Origin: an uncultured Porphyromonadaceae bacterium | GTDB lineage: Bacteria; Bacteroidota; Bacteroidia; Bacteroidales; Muribaculaceae | Direction of reading: 5' to 3' | Assembly (NCBI GenBank): GCA_937901905.1 | Contig: CALDIF010000024.1 | Coordinates: forward strand, 10,521 to 74,520 | Length of the DNA: 64,000 nt | In this document: piece by piece, positions 8,453-17,966 of the stretch | Layout of the letters: every line of letters starts with the position of its first letter | Numbering within the stretch: position 1 is the first letter of the stretch | Position numbers and translations under genes: made by a program | Notes under the pieces: model-generated | Database searches by the model: none | Told to the model about the DNA's origin: nothing | The model's input: the letters and a program-made list of their open reading frames with translations, nothing else

Positions 8453-9733
8453 CTACCAGGCGAACATAGGATACATGTTCATCAATTCGGTAACATCTTG
8501 ACGCACAGCCGCTATCACGCCCGCATCTTCGGGAGCGTGCAACACGCGATCCAACAGATCGACGATAACGGGCATCACATCTTCTTTCATGCCACGGGTA
8601 GTGATAGCCGGTGTACCAAGCCTCAGACCGCTCGTTTGGAAAGCACTGCGGTCATCAAAGGGCACCATGTTCTTATTGGCAGTGATGCCGGCTGCAACGA
8701 GCGACGACTCTGCCAGTTTGCCTGTCAGCTCGGGGAACTTGGTGCGCAGGTCAACAAGAATACAGTGATTGTCGGTGCCACCGCTACATATTTTGTAACC
8801 GCGCTCCATCAATGCTGTTGCCATGGCGCGTGCATTGGCGCGCACCTGGGTGGCATACAACTTCCACTCGGGTTGCAATGCTTCACCAAAGGCAACCGCT
8901 TTGGCAGCAATCACGTGTTCGAGCGGACCGCCTTGGATACCGGGGAAGACTGCGCTGTCGAGCAAACTGCTCATCATTCTAGGTACACCTTTCTTGGTGG
9001 TCTTGCCCCACGGATTTTCGAAGTCCTTACCCATCAGGATAATGCCGCCACGCGGACCGCGCAACGTCTTGTGGGTCGTGCTTGTCACGATGTGGGCATA
9101 ATGCAGGGGATTGTTTAACAAACCGGCAGCGATGAGACCGGCGGGGTGAGCCATATCAATGAGCAAGATAGCCCCCACCTCGTCGGCAATGGCGCGCATG
9201 CGTGCATAATCCCACTCGCGACTGTAAGCACTCGCGCCACCCACGATGAGACGTGGGCGCTCACGCCGGGCGACCTCCTCCATCATGTCGTAGTCCACAA
9301 GACCGTCCTCGGCACGCACGTTGTACTCCACTTGATGATATACAATACCCGAGAAATTAACCGGGCTACCGTGGCTCAAATGACCACCGTGAGCCAAATT
9401 CAGCCCCATGAACGTATCGCCCGGGTTCAGACACGCCATGAACACTGCCATGTTGGCTTGCGCCCCACTGTGTGGCTGCACATTGGCGTACTCGGCATCA
9501 AAGAGTTTCTTCACTCTTTCGATAGCAATCGTCTCGCTCTCGTCCACGTGCACGCAGCCACCGTAATAACGATGACCGGGATAGCCCTCGGCATACTTGT
9601 TGGTCAAACAACTGCCCATCGCGCGCATCACCTGATCGCTCACGAAGTTTTCGCTTGCAATCAACTCAATACCGTGCAACTGACGTTGATGTTCACGCTC
9701 GATAATATCAAAAATCTCGTTGTCGGGTCTCAT
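8453..9733 (-). CDS. glyA: Serine hydroxymethyltransferase
   Basis: PLP enzyme converting serine and tetrahydrofolate to glycine and 5,10-methylene-THF. The start at 9733 gives 426 residues and the expected N terminus (RPDNEIFDIIEREHQRQ). An in-frame ATG at 9865 would add 44 unrelated residues and overlap the upstream gene, so it was rejected. Visible motifs: ELIASENFVS, the cofactor-binding segment QPHSGAQAN, and the PLP lysine in STTHKTLRGPRGG. The next gene in the operon is the GlmU-like one. Confidence 0.96.
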   Translation of the reverse strand: MRPDNEIFDIIEREHQRQLHGIELIASENFVSDQVMRAMGSCLTNKYAEGYPGHRYYGGCVHVDESETIAIERVKKLFDAEYANVQPHSGAQANMAVFMACLNPGDTFMGLNLAHGGHLSHGSPVNFSGIVYHQVEYNVRAEDGLVDYDMMEEVARRERPRLIVGGASAYSREWDYARMRAIADEVGAILLIDMAHPAGLIAAGLLNNPLHYAHIVTSTTHKTLRGPRGGIILMGKDFENPWGKTTKKGVPRMMSSLLDSAVFPGIQGGPLEHVIAAKAVAFGEALQPEWKLYATQVRANARAMATALMERGYKICSGGTDNHCILVDLRTKFPELTGKLAESSLVAAGITANKNMVPFDDRSAFQTSGLRLGTPAITTRGMKEDVMPVIVDLLDRVLHAPEDAGVIAAVRQDVTELMNMYPMFAW

Positions 9734-9809
9734 GATTAAGTTGGTTTTGAGTGTTATTGTTAACTCTTGGCGACACCGTTGATTGTGTCGCCGAGAGAGT
9801 AAAATCATG

Positions 9810-11300
9810 TCAAAATTTATAATCGACACCAATGCCGAACACCTTGTTGCTGCGCGAGAACACATCGCTGCCTGCTGGCAAAGCCGCGTTGTTCAAATAG
9901 TGCTCCTGTACACGCTTGTAGTCGCGGTAGTTAGTCCAAAAATAACCGATGTTGATGCGCGCGTGGCGGCTCACGTTGATTGCACCGCCGAAACCGAGCG
10001 AATAGCTGTCGCACGAGAACGCCGTGTGAGTCTGGAAATCGTCGCTCAAGCCATAGTCGGTATTCTGGAAACCGCAACTGACGGTGAAAATGCGGTTAAT
10101 ATCCCACTCGATACCCGCCAACACCTCATGTGTGCCGTGTTTTAGAGACTTTTGCTTATCATTTATCATCTCGGCGTGTTTGTCGTCAAAGAAGTGATAC
10201 TCGACCGTTGCACGCAACTTATTGGGAATAAACTCATAACCCGCCGCAACGTATAACACCGCCGGCAAGTCGTTAGGCGTGTTCACACCGTCGCTGTAAG
10301 GCAACATCGCTGCAGTGAACTCTTCACTCGTTGTGCCTAACGAGGTTGCCTCCAATGTCTTGGTATCGTTCTCGATATGCAGGTTTGTCTTGAACTCATA
10401 TTTTGCAGCAAGGGTCAATCCTTTCCACTTGAAGTCCACACCCACAATAGGAGTCAAGCCCCAACCGCTCTGGTCGGTGTCCAAGGCGAGGTGAGTGAGA
10501 CCGCCCTCGGCGGTAAGAGCGGCGATTGTAGGAGCATATGCCGCCAGTTGTTCGGGGGGCAACGTCGCCATTGCAGCACGAGCCTTGTCTACGATAGCAC
10601 TGCCTATGGTGGCATCGACGTGACCACGGTAATTTCCGCTGAAGTAGTTCACTCGTGCACCCAAGAAACCGCTGAAGTGCTTGTTAACCTGATAGGCACC
10701 TCCCAGTTGCATACCGTAGATATATTGGCGACCGCGCATTGACGTGTTTATCGTGTACATATCGGGCGTGAGGGCATCAACCCCGATCAATGACTTGAGC
10801 ACCGGCATTGCCGCGATTGTTTGAGCCGACTTGCTGTAAATGCCTGCCATCACCGGCGCGTCAAACAGGGGCAGACCTTTGCCGAACGAGCACTTGCCTC
10901 CACCACCCGTGACTCCGAAGAACGCGCTACCCGCCCACTTGCCGCGCTTGTATACCGCATATAAACTCGGCAGCACGGGAGCGGCAGCATCACCGTCGTA
11001 TTTGCGCGAGGGATTGCCATCGGCATTGGTGTAGGCAAACAACGGGAACGTCGTGACACAATCACGCGTTTGATAAGCACTCTGTATATTGAGTGAAAGG
11101 GTCAAGCCCTCGTGGTTGAGAAAGGCTGTGCCGGCAGGATTGGTGTAAACGGCATCTATCTCGTTGCTGGCACCGCGTGCCATCATTCTCACGAAGTCAA
11201 TATGCTGATTGGTGTTATGTAAGAGACCTCCGGCTTGGGCAGTCGGCACCATGAATAACGTGGCTCCCGCCACCATCATAAACGTTACAATCTTGTTCAT
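9810..11300 (-). CDS. Outer-membrane protein of the OmpP1/FadL family
   Basis: Predicted 14-strand outer-membrane channel for hydrophobic compounds. 496 residues from the ATG at 11300; a start at 11405 would put 35 non-signal residues before the signal peptide. The signal peptide MNKIVTFMMVAGATLFM.. ends at AQA-GG. The mature N terminus contains the NPAGTAFL motif typical of FadL plugs, and the protein ends in the beta-signal aromatic (GIGVDYKF). It lies 62 nt downstream of the P-loop protein on the same strand and may share its transcript. The substrate is unknown. Confidence 0.87.
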   Translation of the reverse strand: MNKIVTFMMVAGATLFMVPTAQAGGLLHNTNQHIDFVRMMARGASNEIDAVYTNPAGTAFLNHEGLTLSLNIQSAYQTRDCVTTFPLFAYTNADGNPSRKYDGDAAAPVLPSLYAVYKRGKWAGSAFFGVTGGGGKCSFGKGLPLFDAPVMAGIYSKSAQTIAAMPVLKSLIGVDALTPDMYTINTSMRGRQYIYGMQLGGAYQVNKHFSGFLGARVNYFSGNYRGHVDATIGSAIVDKARAAMATLPPEQLAAYAPTIAALTAEGGLTHLALDTDQSGWGLTPIVGVDFKWKGLTLAAKYEFKTNLHIENDTKTLEATSLGTTSEEFTAAMLPYSDGVNTPNDLPAVLYVAAGYEFIPNKLRATVEYHFFDDKHAEMINDKQKSLKHGTHEVLAGIEWDINRIFTVSCGFQNTDYGLSDDFQTHTAFSCDSYSLGFGGAINVSRHARINIGYFWTNYRDYKRVQEHYLNNAALPAGSDVFSRSNKVFGIGVDYKF

Positions 11301-11362
11301 CTTCTTTTTATTGAACTTACTCTTAACTATGATTAGAGAAACACTTGTAAAACACAATCGGT

Positions 11363-12949
11363 TCACGAGCGAAAATACCTCAAAATTTTGCCTTGTCCAC
11401 CACAACCGTCAGGCAAGTCCACGCCGGCGGCATCCAACACGTCACCGATAAGTTGGCGAGAGCCGAAGCACAAGCGCTCCATCGGACGTGTAGCACCCTT
11501 GAACAGTGTGTCGCTCGCGTGACCGTACACCTTAAAAGTTGTATCAATTGGGGTAGCCGTGAAATAGACATGCGGTGGCATCGCGGTCACTTCGCCTATC
11601 GTGCCGTGAGCCTTACTGCGAACCGCACTCGCGAAGGAATAAATACGCGCGGTGATGTGGTCGCCTATGGCATTGGGACGACCGGCATGGTCGGTACTGT
11701 TGACGACATAAGTGTCCGGTGCATTGAAGTAGTCGTCCTCTTGCTCGGTCACTCGCGAAGCCATCTCGAATAAGTCTTGCTTGAATGTTTCCACCTTCTC
11801 GACATCGGTGTGCTCAAGAGCCGTGAGCCATTGCCACAAGGTGGTGGCATCGCTCGCTCCGAGCGGACGATTTCCGATGGCGCGAGCCAACATCAGGGTA
11901 AACATCGAGTAGACAAGGTCTGCATCCTTGTTGGCACGCACATACATTGCCCGATACAACTGCTGCGGCAATATACTGTCAATGCCCTTGAAAGCCAGAT
12001 ACCAACGCTTGGGGGGGCAATGATTATCGGTCACCAAAGCCATCGTCCCCGACAGCATGTCATAGAAAGCGGTCGTGCTCGTCGGGTCACTTGTCGGACT
12101 TATCCTGTCACTCACCGGCATGGCACATTTGTCACAATAGACGACATCGGTTGCCGCATAGGTAAAATAGAGGTAATAGAAATTGCGAATGTGAACATTC
12201 TCGATCGCCTCGCGCGAGATCACAGTCCCCATCGCGTCACTCACGGCATCACCGATGATTGACCACGCTTCAATCACGGCATTGAGAACGGTGTCGGTGA
12301 CAAAGTCAAAGAAATGGTAAATAAGATAACGCCCGTTGACATAGTGACGCTCTGTCTCATCAATGGCAAAGCCTTGCTCGACCAACGAAGCAATGACCTC
12401 ATCGTTTGTACGATAACGTTCCACTCCGGGTTTGGCTTCATCGAGCGTAGCGAGCGGTGGGACCACATTTTCTCCTGCAGTTCTCACAAGGTGTATCGTC
12501 TGCAACCTGCGGTCGCCACGATACCATGTATTAACCATGAAATGCTCACCGTTCATCGCGAGCAACTCATTCTTGACGTGCTTGAACACCTCAAGAGCCT
12601 CGCCGGCAAAGCACTCGCCCGGCACATCGAGGAACTCAATTCGACAAACGTCCCGATTACCGTTGAGAGACAACATCGCCGCATAGTGGGTTCGACAGGC
12701 GTACAACTTGCTGCGAGCAATCGCGCCCGAAGTGTCGGACGTGCGCCGTTTCAAGTCGTCAAAATCGAGGAAACCCGGCACAGCCTTCACGCTGTAGCCC
12801 ATGCGATATTGTAATGCGGCGGCAATATCCTGCAGCAAGTAAGTCTTACCACCGGTTGTCGCTCCGACCATCGCCACTCGCACCGTGGGACACGAGGTTC
12901 CGAACAATCGACGAAACGCCCTCAATATCTGCTTTAACCACTTCATCAT
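11363..12949 (-). CDS. P-loop GTPase-like protein of unknown function
   Basis: 528 residues from the ATG at 12949. The 12976 ATG falls inside the promoter -7 box and is rejected. A short basic amphipathic N terminus (KWLKQILRAFRR) precedes a Walker A motif GATTGGKT (29-36) and a G3-like FLDVPGE segment. Later parts contain a Cys pair (CDKC) and no recognisable second enzyme domain. It resembles bacterial TRAFAC-type GTPases found with tubulin-like and SrfB-like partners, and such partners lie 7-12 kb away at 19877 and 21456. That link is an inference. Substrate and role are unknown. Confidence 0.7.
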   Translation of the reverse strand: MMKWLKQILRAFRRLFGTSCPTVRVAMVGATTGGKTYLLQDIAAALQYRMGYSVKAVPGFLDFDDLKRRTSDTSGAIARSKLYACRTHYAAMLSLNGNRDVCRIEFLDVPGECFAGEALEVFKHVKNELLAMNGEHFMVNTWYRGDRRLQTIHLVRTAGENVVPPLATLDEAKPGVERYRTNDEVIASLVEQGFAIDETERHYVNGRYLIYHFFDFVTDTVLNAVIEAWSIIGDAVSDAMGTVISREAIENVHIRNFYYLYFTYAATDVVYCDKCAMPVSDRISPTSDPTSTTAFYDMLSGTMALVTDNHCPPKRWYLAFKGIDSILPQQLYRAMYVRANKDADLVYSMFTLMLARAIGNRPLGASDATTLWQWLTALEHTDVEKVETFKQDLFEMASRVTEQEDDYFNAPDTYVVNSTDHAGRPNAIGDHITARIYSFASAVRSKAHGTIGEVTAMPPHVYFTATPIDTTFKVYGHASDTLFKGATRPMERLCFGSRQLIGDVLDAAGVDLPDGCGGQGKILRYFRS

Positions 12950-12973
12950 GGTCTGTGCCGTAATATCGCGCGG

Positions 12974-13005
12974 CAAAGGTACTAAAACTTACGTTGTTAC
13001 GCAAA
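12974..13005 (-). promoter_or_regulatory. Promoter of the P-loop GTPase-like gene
   Basis: Minus-strand -33 TTTG (13002-13005), 20-bp spacer, -7 TACCTTTG (12974-12981). Transcription should begin near 12968, about 19 nt before the ATG at 12949. This fixes the translational start. Confidence 0.8.
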
Positions 13006-13169
13006 TTTATCAGCCGACAAGCACACAAACAAGCACATGGTTAACAAGTTTGATGTGGTTGACGCGAGGCGACTTGTGGCCAACGAGCCGGTATCAATGT
13101 AAAATAAATGACATGCCACCGCGTTAATTTAAGAGATGAGAGGTTATAGCACATCGTAACAGAACATTA

Positions 13170-15161
13170 ATGAAAGCGAAAACACATCAAATAACAGTGG
13201 CGATATTGATATTGTTACTCGGTTTGACAAGTGCCACGATGACAAGTTGCAAGACTGCCAAGATGCGCGATGCCGACGAGGCATTCGATCGTGGCGAATA
13301 TGACAACGCTGCCACTATTTACCGTAAGATTTATAATAAACTCAAGAAGCGTGAAGACCGTTGGCAACGAGGCGAAGTCGCTTTCAAAATGGGATTGTGC
13401 TACAGCAAGTTGAACCAAAGCAGCCGTGCGGCTGCAGCCATGCAAAACGCGTTGCGTTACGAGTGGGAGGATTCCACCGCCTATCTGCTTTTGGGACAAG
13501 CCTTGCAGCGCGAGGGTAAGTACAAGGAAGCCATAGCGGCCTACAACACCTACCTTGAGTGGCGTCCCGGCGATTGGATGGCGACACAGGGCATACGCGG
13601 GTGCAACATGGCTCCGCGACTCAAGCAAGAGGGGTCACGATATATTGTCAAGAGTGCCAAGTTGTTCAACACCCGCCGTGCCGACATGACACCCATGTTC
13701 CTCGGTGCCGAAAATGACCAACTGTACTATGCCAGCAGCACCGACAAGGCAGTAGGCACCACCAAGAGCGAAATCACCGGCACCAAACGGTTTGATATTT
13801 TTTTCGCAAAGAAAGACGAGGACGGCAAGTGGTCGCGCCCCGAGCCTGTCGAGGGCGAGTTAAACACCGAACACGACGAGGGTTGCCCCTCATTCACACC
13901 CGACGGTACGATGATGTACCTTGCTCGAGCCGTGCGCAAGAATTCACCGAGCACTGTAAATATATGGACCAGCAGTCGCAGCGAGGCAAAATGGAGCGCA
14001 CCCGTTCAATTCGAAATCACCGCCGACACCTTGAGTGCCATGGGAGATCCCGCTGTGAGTGCCGACGGCACCTGGCTGTATTTTGCCAGTGACATGCCAG
14101 GCGGCCAGGGAGGCATTGACCTGTGGCGCATCAACATCAAGGACAAGCGTGGCACTCTCGAGAACCTCGGCGAGCAAATCAACACGCCCGGCAACGAGCG
14201 TTTCCCCTATTGTCGCACCGACAGCCTCCTATACTTTGCCAGCGACGGTCATGCCGGCATGGGCGGACTTGATTTATTCCGCGCCACGCTCCAACCGAGT
14301 GGCAAGTGGTTTGTCGAGAACATGGGCAGCCCGATGAATTCACCCTACGACGACTTCGGCATCACTTACGGTGAGGGAGAGAGCGGTTTTTTCTCGTCAA
14401 ATCGTGGCGATGCACGCGGTTATGACCACATCTTCTCGTTCATCAAGCCCGACTTGAAGATATGGATTAGCGGTTATGTACTCGACAAGGACGACGAACC
14501 GGTGCCTAACGCGGTGATACGCATTGTCGGTGATGACGGCAGCAACCAAAAGGCAGCCGGCAAGCCCGACGGCTCGTTCCGCTTCGACCTGCAACGTGGG
14601 GTCAACTACGTGATGCTCGCCGGAGCCACCGGTTATCTCAATGGCAAGCAGCAATTCAGCAGCGACCCTGAGGAAGCCGATGCCGAATACAATGTTGACT
14701 TTGTACTCGCAGCGATGACCAAGCCACAGGTGATTGAGAACATTTTCTACGACTTCAACAAGGCCACCCTACGTCCCGAGTCCAAAGAAGCACTTGATGA
14801 GATGGTACAAGTCATGAAAGACAATCCGTCCATTGTGATAGAGATGGCGAGCCACACCGACCGCGTCGGCAGTGACGCGTACAACAACAAGTTGAGTGAG
14901 CGACGCGCTCAAAGCGTTGTCGACTACCTCATCGCGGCAGGCATCGACCGCGAGCGACTTCGTCCCAAAGGATACGGTAAGACACGTCCTAAGGTGGTCA
15001 CCAAGCGCATCAACAGCCAATACCCACAGTTTGACGAGGGCACCGAATTAAACGAAGAATTCGTGATGAGTTTGAGTGATGAGGATCGCGCTGCCGCCGA
15101 CCAAATCAACCGTCGAACCGAGTTTCAGGTCATCAACACCGACTATATGTTGACCTACTGA
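13170..15161 (+). CDS. PorE-like lipoprotein: TPR, PD40 propeller, OmpA domain
   Basis: 663 residues. Lipoprotein signal with lipobox TMTSC (Cys27). Domains in order: TPR helices (about 30-150), WD40-like PD40 beta-propeller repeats (about 165-430, repeated L.FASDGH.G.GG.D and LYYAS.. blades), a carboxypeptidase-regulatory-like beta sandwich (about 435-515) and a C-terminal OmpA peptidoglycan-binding domain (about 525-655, NKLSERRAQSVVDYL). This is the architecture of PorE of the type IX secretion system, which anchors the machinery to peptidoglycan; many Bacteroidales paralogues have other or unknown roles. It is transcribed divergently from the GTPase-like gene across a 220-bp gap. Confidence 0.85.
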   Translation: MKAKTHQITVAILILLLGLTSATMTSCKTAKMRDADEAFDRGEYDNAATIYRKIYNKLKKREDRWQRGEVAFKMGLCYSKLNQSSRAAAAMQNALRYEWEDSTAYLLLGQALQREGKYKEAIAAYNTYLEWRPGDWMATQGIRGCNMAPRLKQEGSRYIVKSAKLFNTRRADMTPMFLGAENDQLYYASSTDKAVGTTKSEITGTKRFDIFFAKKDEDGKWSRPEPVEGELNTEHDEGCPSFTPDGTMMYLARAVRKNSPSTVNIWTSSRSEAKWSAPVQFEITADTLSAMGDPAVSADGTWLYFASDMPGGQGGIDLWRINIKDKRGTLENLGEQINTPGNERFPYCRTDSLLYFASDGHAGMGGLDLFRATLQPSGKWFVENMGSPMNSPYDDFGITYGEGESGFFSSNRGDARGYDHIFSFIKPDLKIWISGYVLDKDDEPVPNAVIRIVGDDGSNQKAAGKPDGSFRFDLQRGVNYVMLAGATGYLNGKQQFSSDPEEADAEYNVDFVLAAMTKPQVIENIFYDFNKATLRPESKEALDEMVQVMKDNPSIVIEMASHTDRVGSDAYNNKLSERRAQSVVDYLIAAGIDRERLRPKGYGKTRPKVVTKRINSQYPQFDEGTELNEEFVMSLSDEDRAAADQINRRTEFQVINTDYMLTY

Positions 15162-15162
15162 C

Positions 15163-15199
15163 ACCGTGCGCAAAACGGTATTGACGTTTTGCGCACGGT
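15163..15199 (+). terminator. Hairpin after the PorE-like gene
   Basis: Perfect 15-bp inverted repeat, arms ACCGTGCGCAAAACG (15163-15177) and its complement (15185-15199), loop of 7, starting 1 nt after the stop codon. No strong U tract follows. Confidence 0.6.
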
Positions 15200-15268
15200 C
15201 GTTGCCTCACGCCCGAGATTGCGAGCAACGATTGCAGCCATCGGCAAGGGTGTTAGGTACAACAAAGC

Positions 15269-15298
15269 GAGTCGCTCGATTTTACAACCGAGCGACTC
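15269..15298 (-). terminator. Hairpin downstream of tRNA-Asp
   Basis: Arms GAGTCGCTCG (15269-15278) and CGAGCGACTC (15289-15298). On the minus strand it comes directly after the tRNA-Asp 3' end and is followed by GCTTTGTTG, so it probably ends the two-tRNA transcript. Confidence 0.55.
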
Positions 15299-15301
15299 TT
15301 G

Positions 15302-15375
15302 CGGTGCGTACAGGACTCGAACCAGCGACCTCCTGCGTGACAGGCAGGCATTCTAACCAACTGAACTAACGCACC
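15302..15375 (-). tRNA. tRNA-Asp (GTC)
   Basis: 74-nt cloverleaf on the minus strand. Acceptor GGTGCGT/ACGCACC with discriminator G, D-arm GTTC..GAAT, anticodon stem CCTGC/GCAGG around loop CTGTCAC (anticodon GTC), T-loop TTCGAGT. One mismatch sits in the T stem. CCA is not encoded. It is the second gene of the tRNA-Phe/tRNA-Asp transcript. Confidence 0.93.
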
Positions 15376-15384
15376 ATGCTATCG

Positions 15385-15456
15385 TGGTACCTCCAGGAAT
15401 CGAACCGGGGACACATGGATTTTCAGTCCATTGCTCTACCGCTGAGCTAAGGTACC
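15385..15456 (-). tRNA. tRNA-Phe (GAA)
   Basis: 72-nt cloverleaf on the minus strand. Acceptor GGTACCT/AGGTACC with discriminator A, D-arm GCTC/GAGC, anticodon stem ATGGA/TCCAT around CTGAAAA (anticodon GAA), T-arm CCCGG/CCTGG around TTCGATT. 9 nt from tRNA-Asp. CCA is not encoded. Confidence 0.95.
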
Positions 15457-15474
15457 TTTCCGCATTTGCGACTG

Positions 15475-15505
15475 CAAAGGTACAACAAGATTTTGAACCG
15501 ACAAA
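15475..15505 (-). promoter_or_regulatory. Promoter of the tRNA-Phe/tRNA-Asp transcript
   Basis: Minus-strand -33 TTTG (15502-15505), 19-bp spacer, -7 TACCTTTG (15475-15482), ending 18 nt before the tRNA-Phe 5' end. Confidence 0.8.
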
Positions 15506-15652
15506 ATATTTTGGCAAAAAAAATTATTTTTAGGTCTTTTTATAATATTTCACGTTCTGTATTGCTCGCATGTGGGGAAAATTGAGTAATTTGGCGCGTT
15601 TTTTCACAGGCACGCGCCCCCTGCGGTGTTTGCCTAACGCGATTATGTATTG

Positions 15653-16936
15653 ATGGAAGCAGTCCTGCAATATGTGTGGCAACACCGCCTCTGGGAGAGC
15701 GAGCAGATGAAAACGACCGACGGTCGCAAGGTGCTCGTGCTTAACCCCGGAACGCTCAACACCGATGCCGGGCCCGACTTTTTCAATGCTAAAATTCGAG
15801 TGGACGACACCACATGGGTGGGCAACGTGGAAATTCACGTGCGTTCCGGCGATTGGAAGCGACACCGACACGACCTCGACAGTGCCTACGACAGCGTCAT
15901 GCTACATGTCGTAGAAACAGCCGACGACGTGATTACTCGTACCGACGGAAGTATCATTCCACAGGTAGAGTTGAAAGTTTCGCCACGAGTTGCCGAATGT
16001 TTGCAACGGTTAAACACGAAAGAAGCTCGTGGGTTAACGTGCCGGCAATACTTGCCGACACTGCCGTCGATCGTGACGACAGAGTGGCTCGAAGCATTAG
16101 CGTTCGAGCGCTTGCAAGCCAAGGTAAACCGCCTGCATGAATGGCAAGTGATGTTTAACGGCAGTTGGCAAGACGTGTGCTATGTGACGGTTGCTCGCGC
16201 CTTAGGCATGGGTGTCAACAGTGATGCCTTCGAGCGGTTGGCAAGACGCACACCGCTACGCTTACTCAGCAAGCATAGCGACTCGGTGCTTCAACTGGAA
16301 GCATTGTTGTTGGGACAAGCCGGATTGCTTGACATGAATGCCGTTGAGGGTTACGCGGCACAACTGGCTCGCGAATATGCTTTCTTGAGGAATAAATTCA
16401 GCCTCACTCCCATGGAAAGCGGCGCGTGGAAACTGTTCAGAATGAGACCGCACAACTTTCCGATGCGACGCATCGCACTGTTGGCACGAATAATCCACGG
16501 TGGGTTCGGCTTGATGTCGGACATTGTTGCGGCCGGCAACAATGTCGACAAGCACCGGCAACTGTTCGCTGTGCCACTTGACGGTTATTGGGCAAGTCAC
16601 TTCACGCTGCATGGTGAAGAGACTGCAGCGGTCGGGAACAAACTGAGTGATGCAACCGTGAATGTATTACTCATCAATGCCGTTGCCCCGTTGCTGTATG
16701 CCTACGGTGAATTCACGGGCGAGGACTCTCTCACCGATGCTGCCATTGATCTGCTCATGGCACTGCCCGCCGAGCGCAACAGCGTGGTGACTACATTCAC
16801 ACAAGCCGGCTTGCCATGTTCCACGGCACTGGACAGCCAGGCATTGATATGGTTGCGTCGAGCCTACTGCGAGACCGGCAAGTGTATGTACTGTCGCTTC
16901 GGTCACCGCATGCTCAGGCGAGCCGCGACTCAATGA
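15653..16936 (+). CDS. DUF2851 family protein
   Basis: 427 residues from the ATG at 15653 (a TTG lies directly before it). It matches the Bacteroidota DUF2851 family: N terminus EAVLQYVWQHRLW, then VLNPGTLNTDAGPDFFNAKI and NVEIHVRSGDW. The C terminus carries the cysteine cluster CETGKCMYCRFG. The biochemical role of the family is not established; the GPDFFNA/VEIH..S.DW pattern looks nuclease-like (acidic and histidine residues around beta strands), which is my inference. It is followed at 40 nt by the PCMD gene. Confidence 0.8.
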   Translation: MEAVLQYVWQHRLWESEQMKTTDGRKVLVLNPGTLNTDAGPDFFNAKIRVDDTTWVGNVEIHVRSGDWKRHRHDLDSAYDSVMLHVVETADDVITRTDGSIIPQVELKVSPRVAECLQRLNTKEARGLTCRQYLPTLPSIVTTEWLEALAFERLQAKVNRLHEWQVMFNGSWQDVCYVTVARALGMGVNSDAFERLARRTPLRLLSKHSDSVLQLEALLLGQAGLLDMNAVEGYAAQLAREYAFLRNKFSLTPMESGAWKLFRMRPHNFPMRRIALLARIIHGGFGLMSDIVAAGNNVDKHRQLFAVPLDGYWASHFTLHGEETAAVGNKLSDATVNVLLINAVAPLLYAYGEFTGEDSLTDAAIDLLMALPAERNSVVTTFTQAGLPCSTALDSQALIWLRRAYCETGKCMYCRFGHRMLRRAATQ

Positions 16937-16976
16937 CGACGTAACAGAATATAAACCATTTATCAATAACATAGTA

Positions 16977-17930
16977 ATGATCAAACGAATGATTATGGCG
17001 GCAATCGCCGCATTGACACTCGCGAACGCGGGAGCCGAGAAAGTTGTTCCCATCAACTTCGGCAACATGGATCGGTGGGTGACACGTAACATCACGGAAT
17101 CGGGAATTATCGGCGGTGAGACCAAGAAGGTGTACGCCATCGGTCCTAACAAAACCATCAACGGTGCAAAGGCATACGTGCCCGAGGGCGGTACGCCGTG
17201 GGCATCGAGTAACGTGTATGCCAAGGTGGCCGGTGTTGTCAAGACGAGCAATGCCGTTTTCCCCGAAACTCGCGGTAACGGCAAATGCGCAAAACTCACC
17301 ACGATGCTTGAGAAATGCAAAGCAATAGGTGTAATCAATGTTGAGGTGCTCGTGAGCGGGTCGATTTTCCTCGGACGCATGCTTGAGCCTATCACCAGCA
17401 GCAACGACCCTTACAGCAAGTTAGACATGGGAATACCGTTCACTCAGCGTCCCAATTACCTGCAATTCGACTACAAACTCACTGCACCGTCGGGCGACCG
17501 CACCCAGAGTACCGGTTTCAGTGCCAAGAAGACCATCAAAGGTCGCGACTATGCCGAGGTGTACATCATCTTGCAACGCCGTTGGGAAGATGCCGACGGT
17601 AACATTCACGCCGCACGGGTCGGCACGGGACGCCAACGCTTCGGCACAAGCACCGCCGACTGGGTGAACAATTATCGCATCCCCGTATGGTACGGTGACA
17701 TAACGACCCATGCCGGTTATCAAAAGTACATGGGACTCATTCCCAAGAGCAAGTCCTACAGCGCGCGCAACAGCAAGGGCAAAATCGTACCTGTCGTCGA
17801 AGAAAAGTGGGACGATGCCAATGCCACCCCCACCCATCTGCTCGTGATGGCAAGTAGCGGTTGCGGTACGGCATACGTGGGGACTATCGGCATGACACTG
17901 TGGGTAGATAATTTTGCCCTGGTATATTAA
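16977..17930 (+). CDS. Secreted PCMD-like (putative carbohydrate metabolism domain) protein
   Basis: 317 residues with a signal peptide (MIKRMIMAAIAALTLANAGA). The body has features of the Bacteroidota PCMD family: a GNGKCAKLTT strand, then LVSGSIFLGRM, then MGIPFTQRPNYLQFDYK, and a C-terminal strand ending MTLWVDNFALVY. Such proteins are predicted jelly-roll glycan binders at the cell surface; activity is unproven. It lies between DUF2851 (40 nt) and the vWA-like lipoprotein (36 nt), probably one operon. Confidence 0.65.
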   Translation: MIKRMIMAAIAALTLANAGAEKVVPINFGNMDRWVTRNITESGIIGGETKKVYAIGPNKTINGAKAYVPEGGTPWASSNVYAKVAGVVKTSNAVFPETRGNGKCAKLTTMLEKCKAIGVINVEVLVSGSIFLGRMLEPITSSNDPYSKLDMGIPFTQRPNYLQFDYKLTAPSGDRTQSTGFSAKKTIKGRDYAEVYIILQRRWEDADGNIHAARVGTGRQRFGTSTADWVNNYRIPVWYGDITTHAGYQKYMGLIPKSKSYSARNSKGKIVPVVEEKWDDANATPTHLLVMASSGCGTAYVGTIGMTLWVDNFALVY

Positions 17931-17966
17931 TCATCAGCGATAATTGAAGAGAAGCGGGATACTGCC

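Noticed and set aside
9764..9797. Hairpin between the porin and glyA genes as a terminator
   Set aside because: The stem GGCGACAC/GTGTCGCC is real, but no T tract follows on either strand; it could equally be an mRNA-processing structure.
9734..9865. Longer glyA start at 9865
   Set aside because: The extra 44 residues are not family-like and overlap the porin gene.
15166..15369. 67-codon plus-strand ORF
   Set aside because: It runs antisense over tRNA-Asp; the TGLEPATS-like peptide is the usual translation artefact of a tRNA gene.
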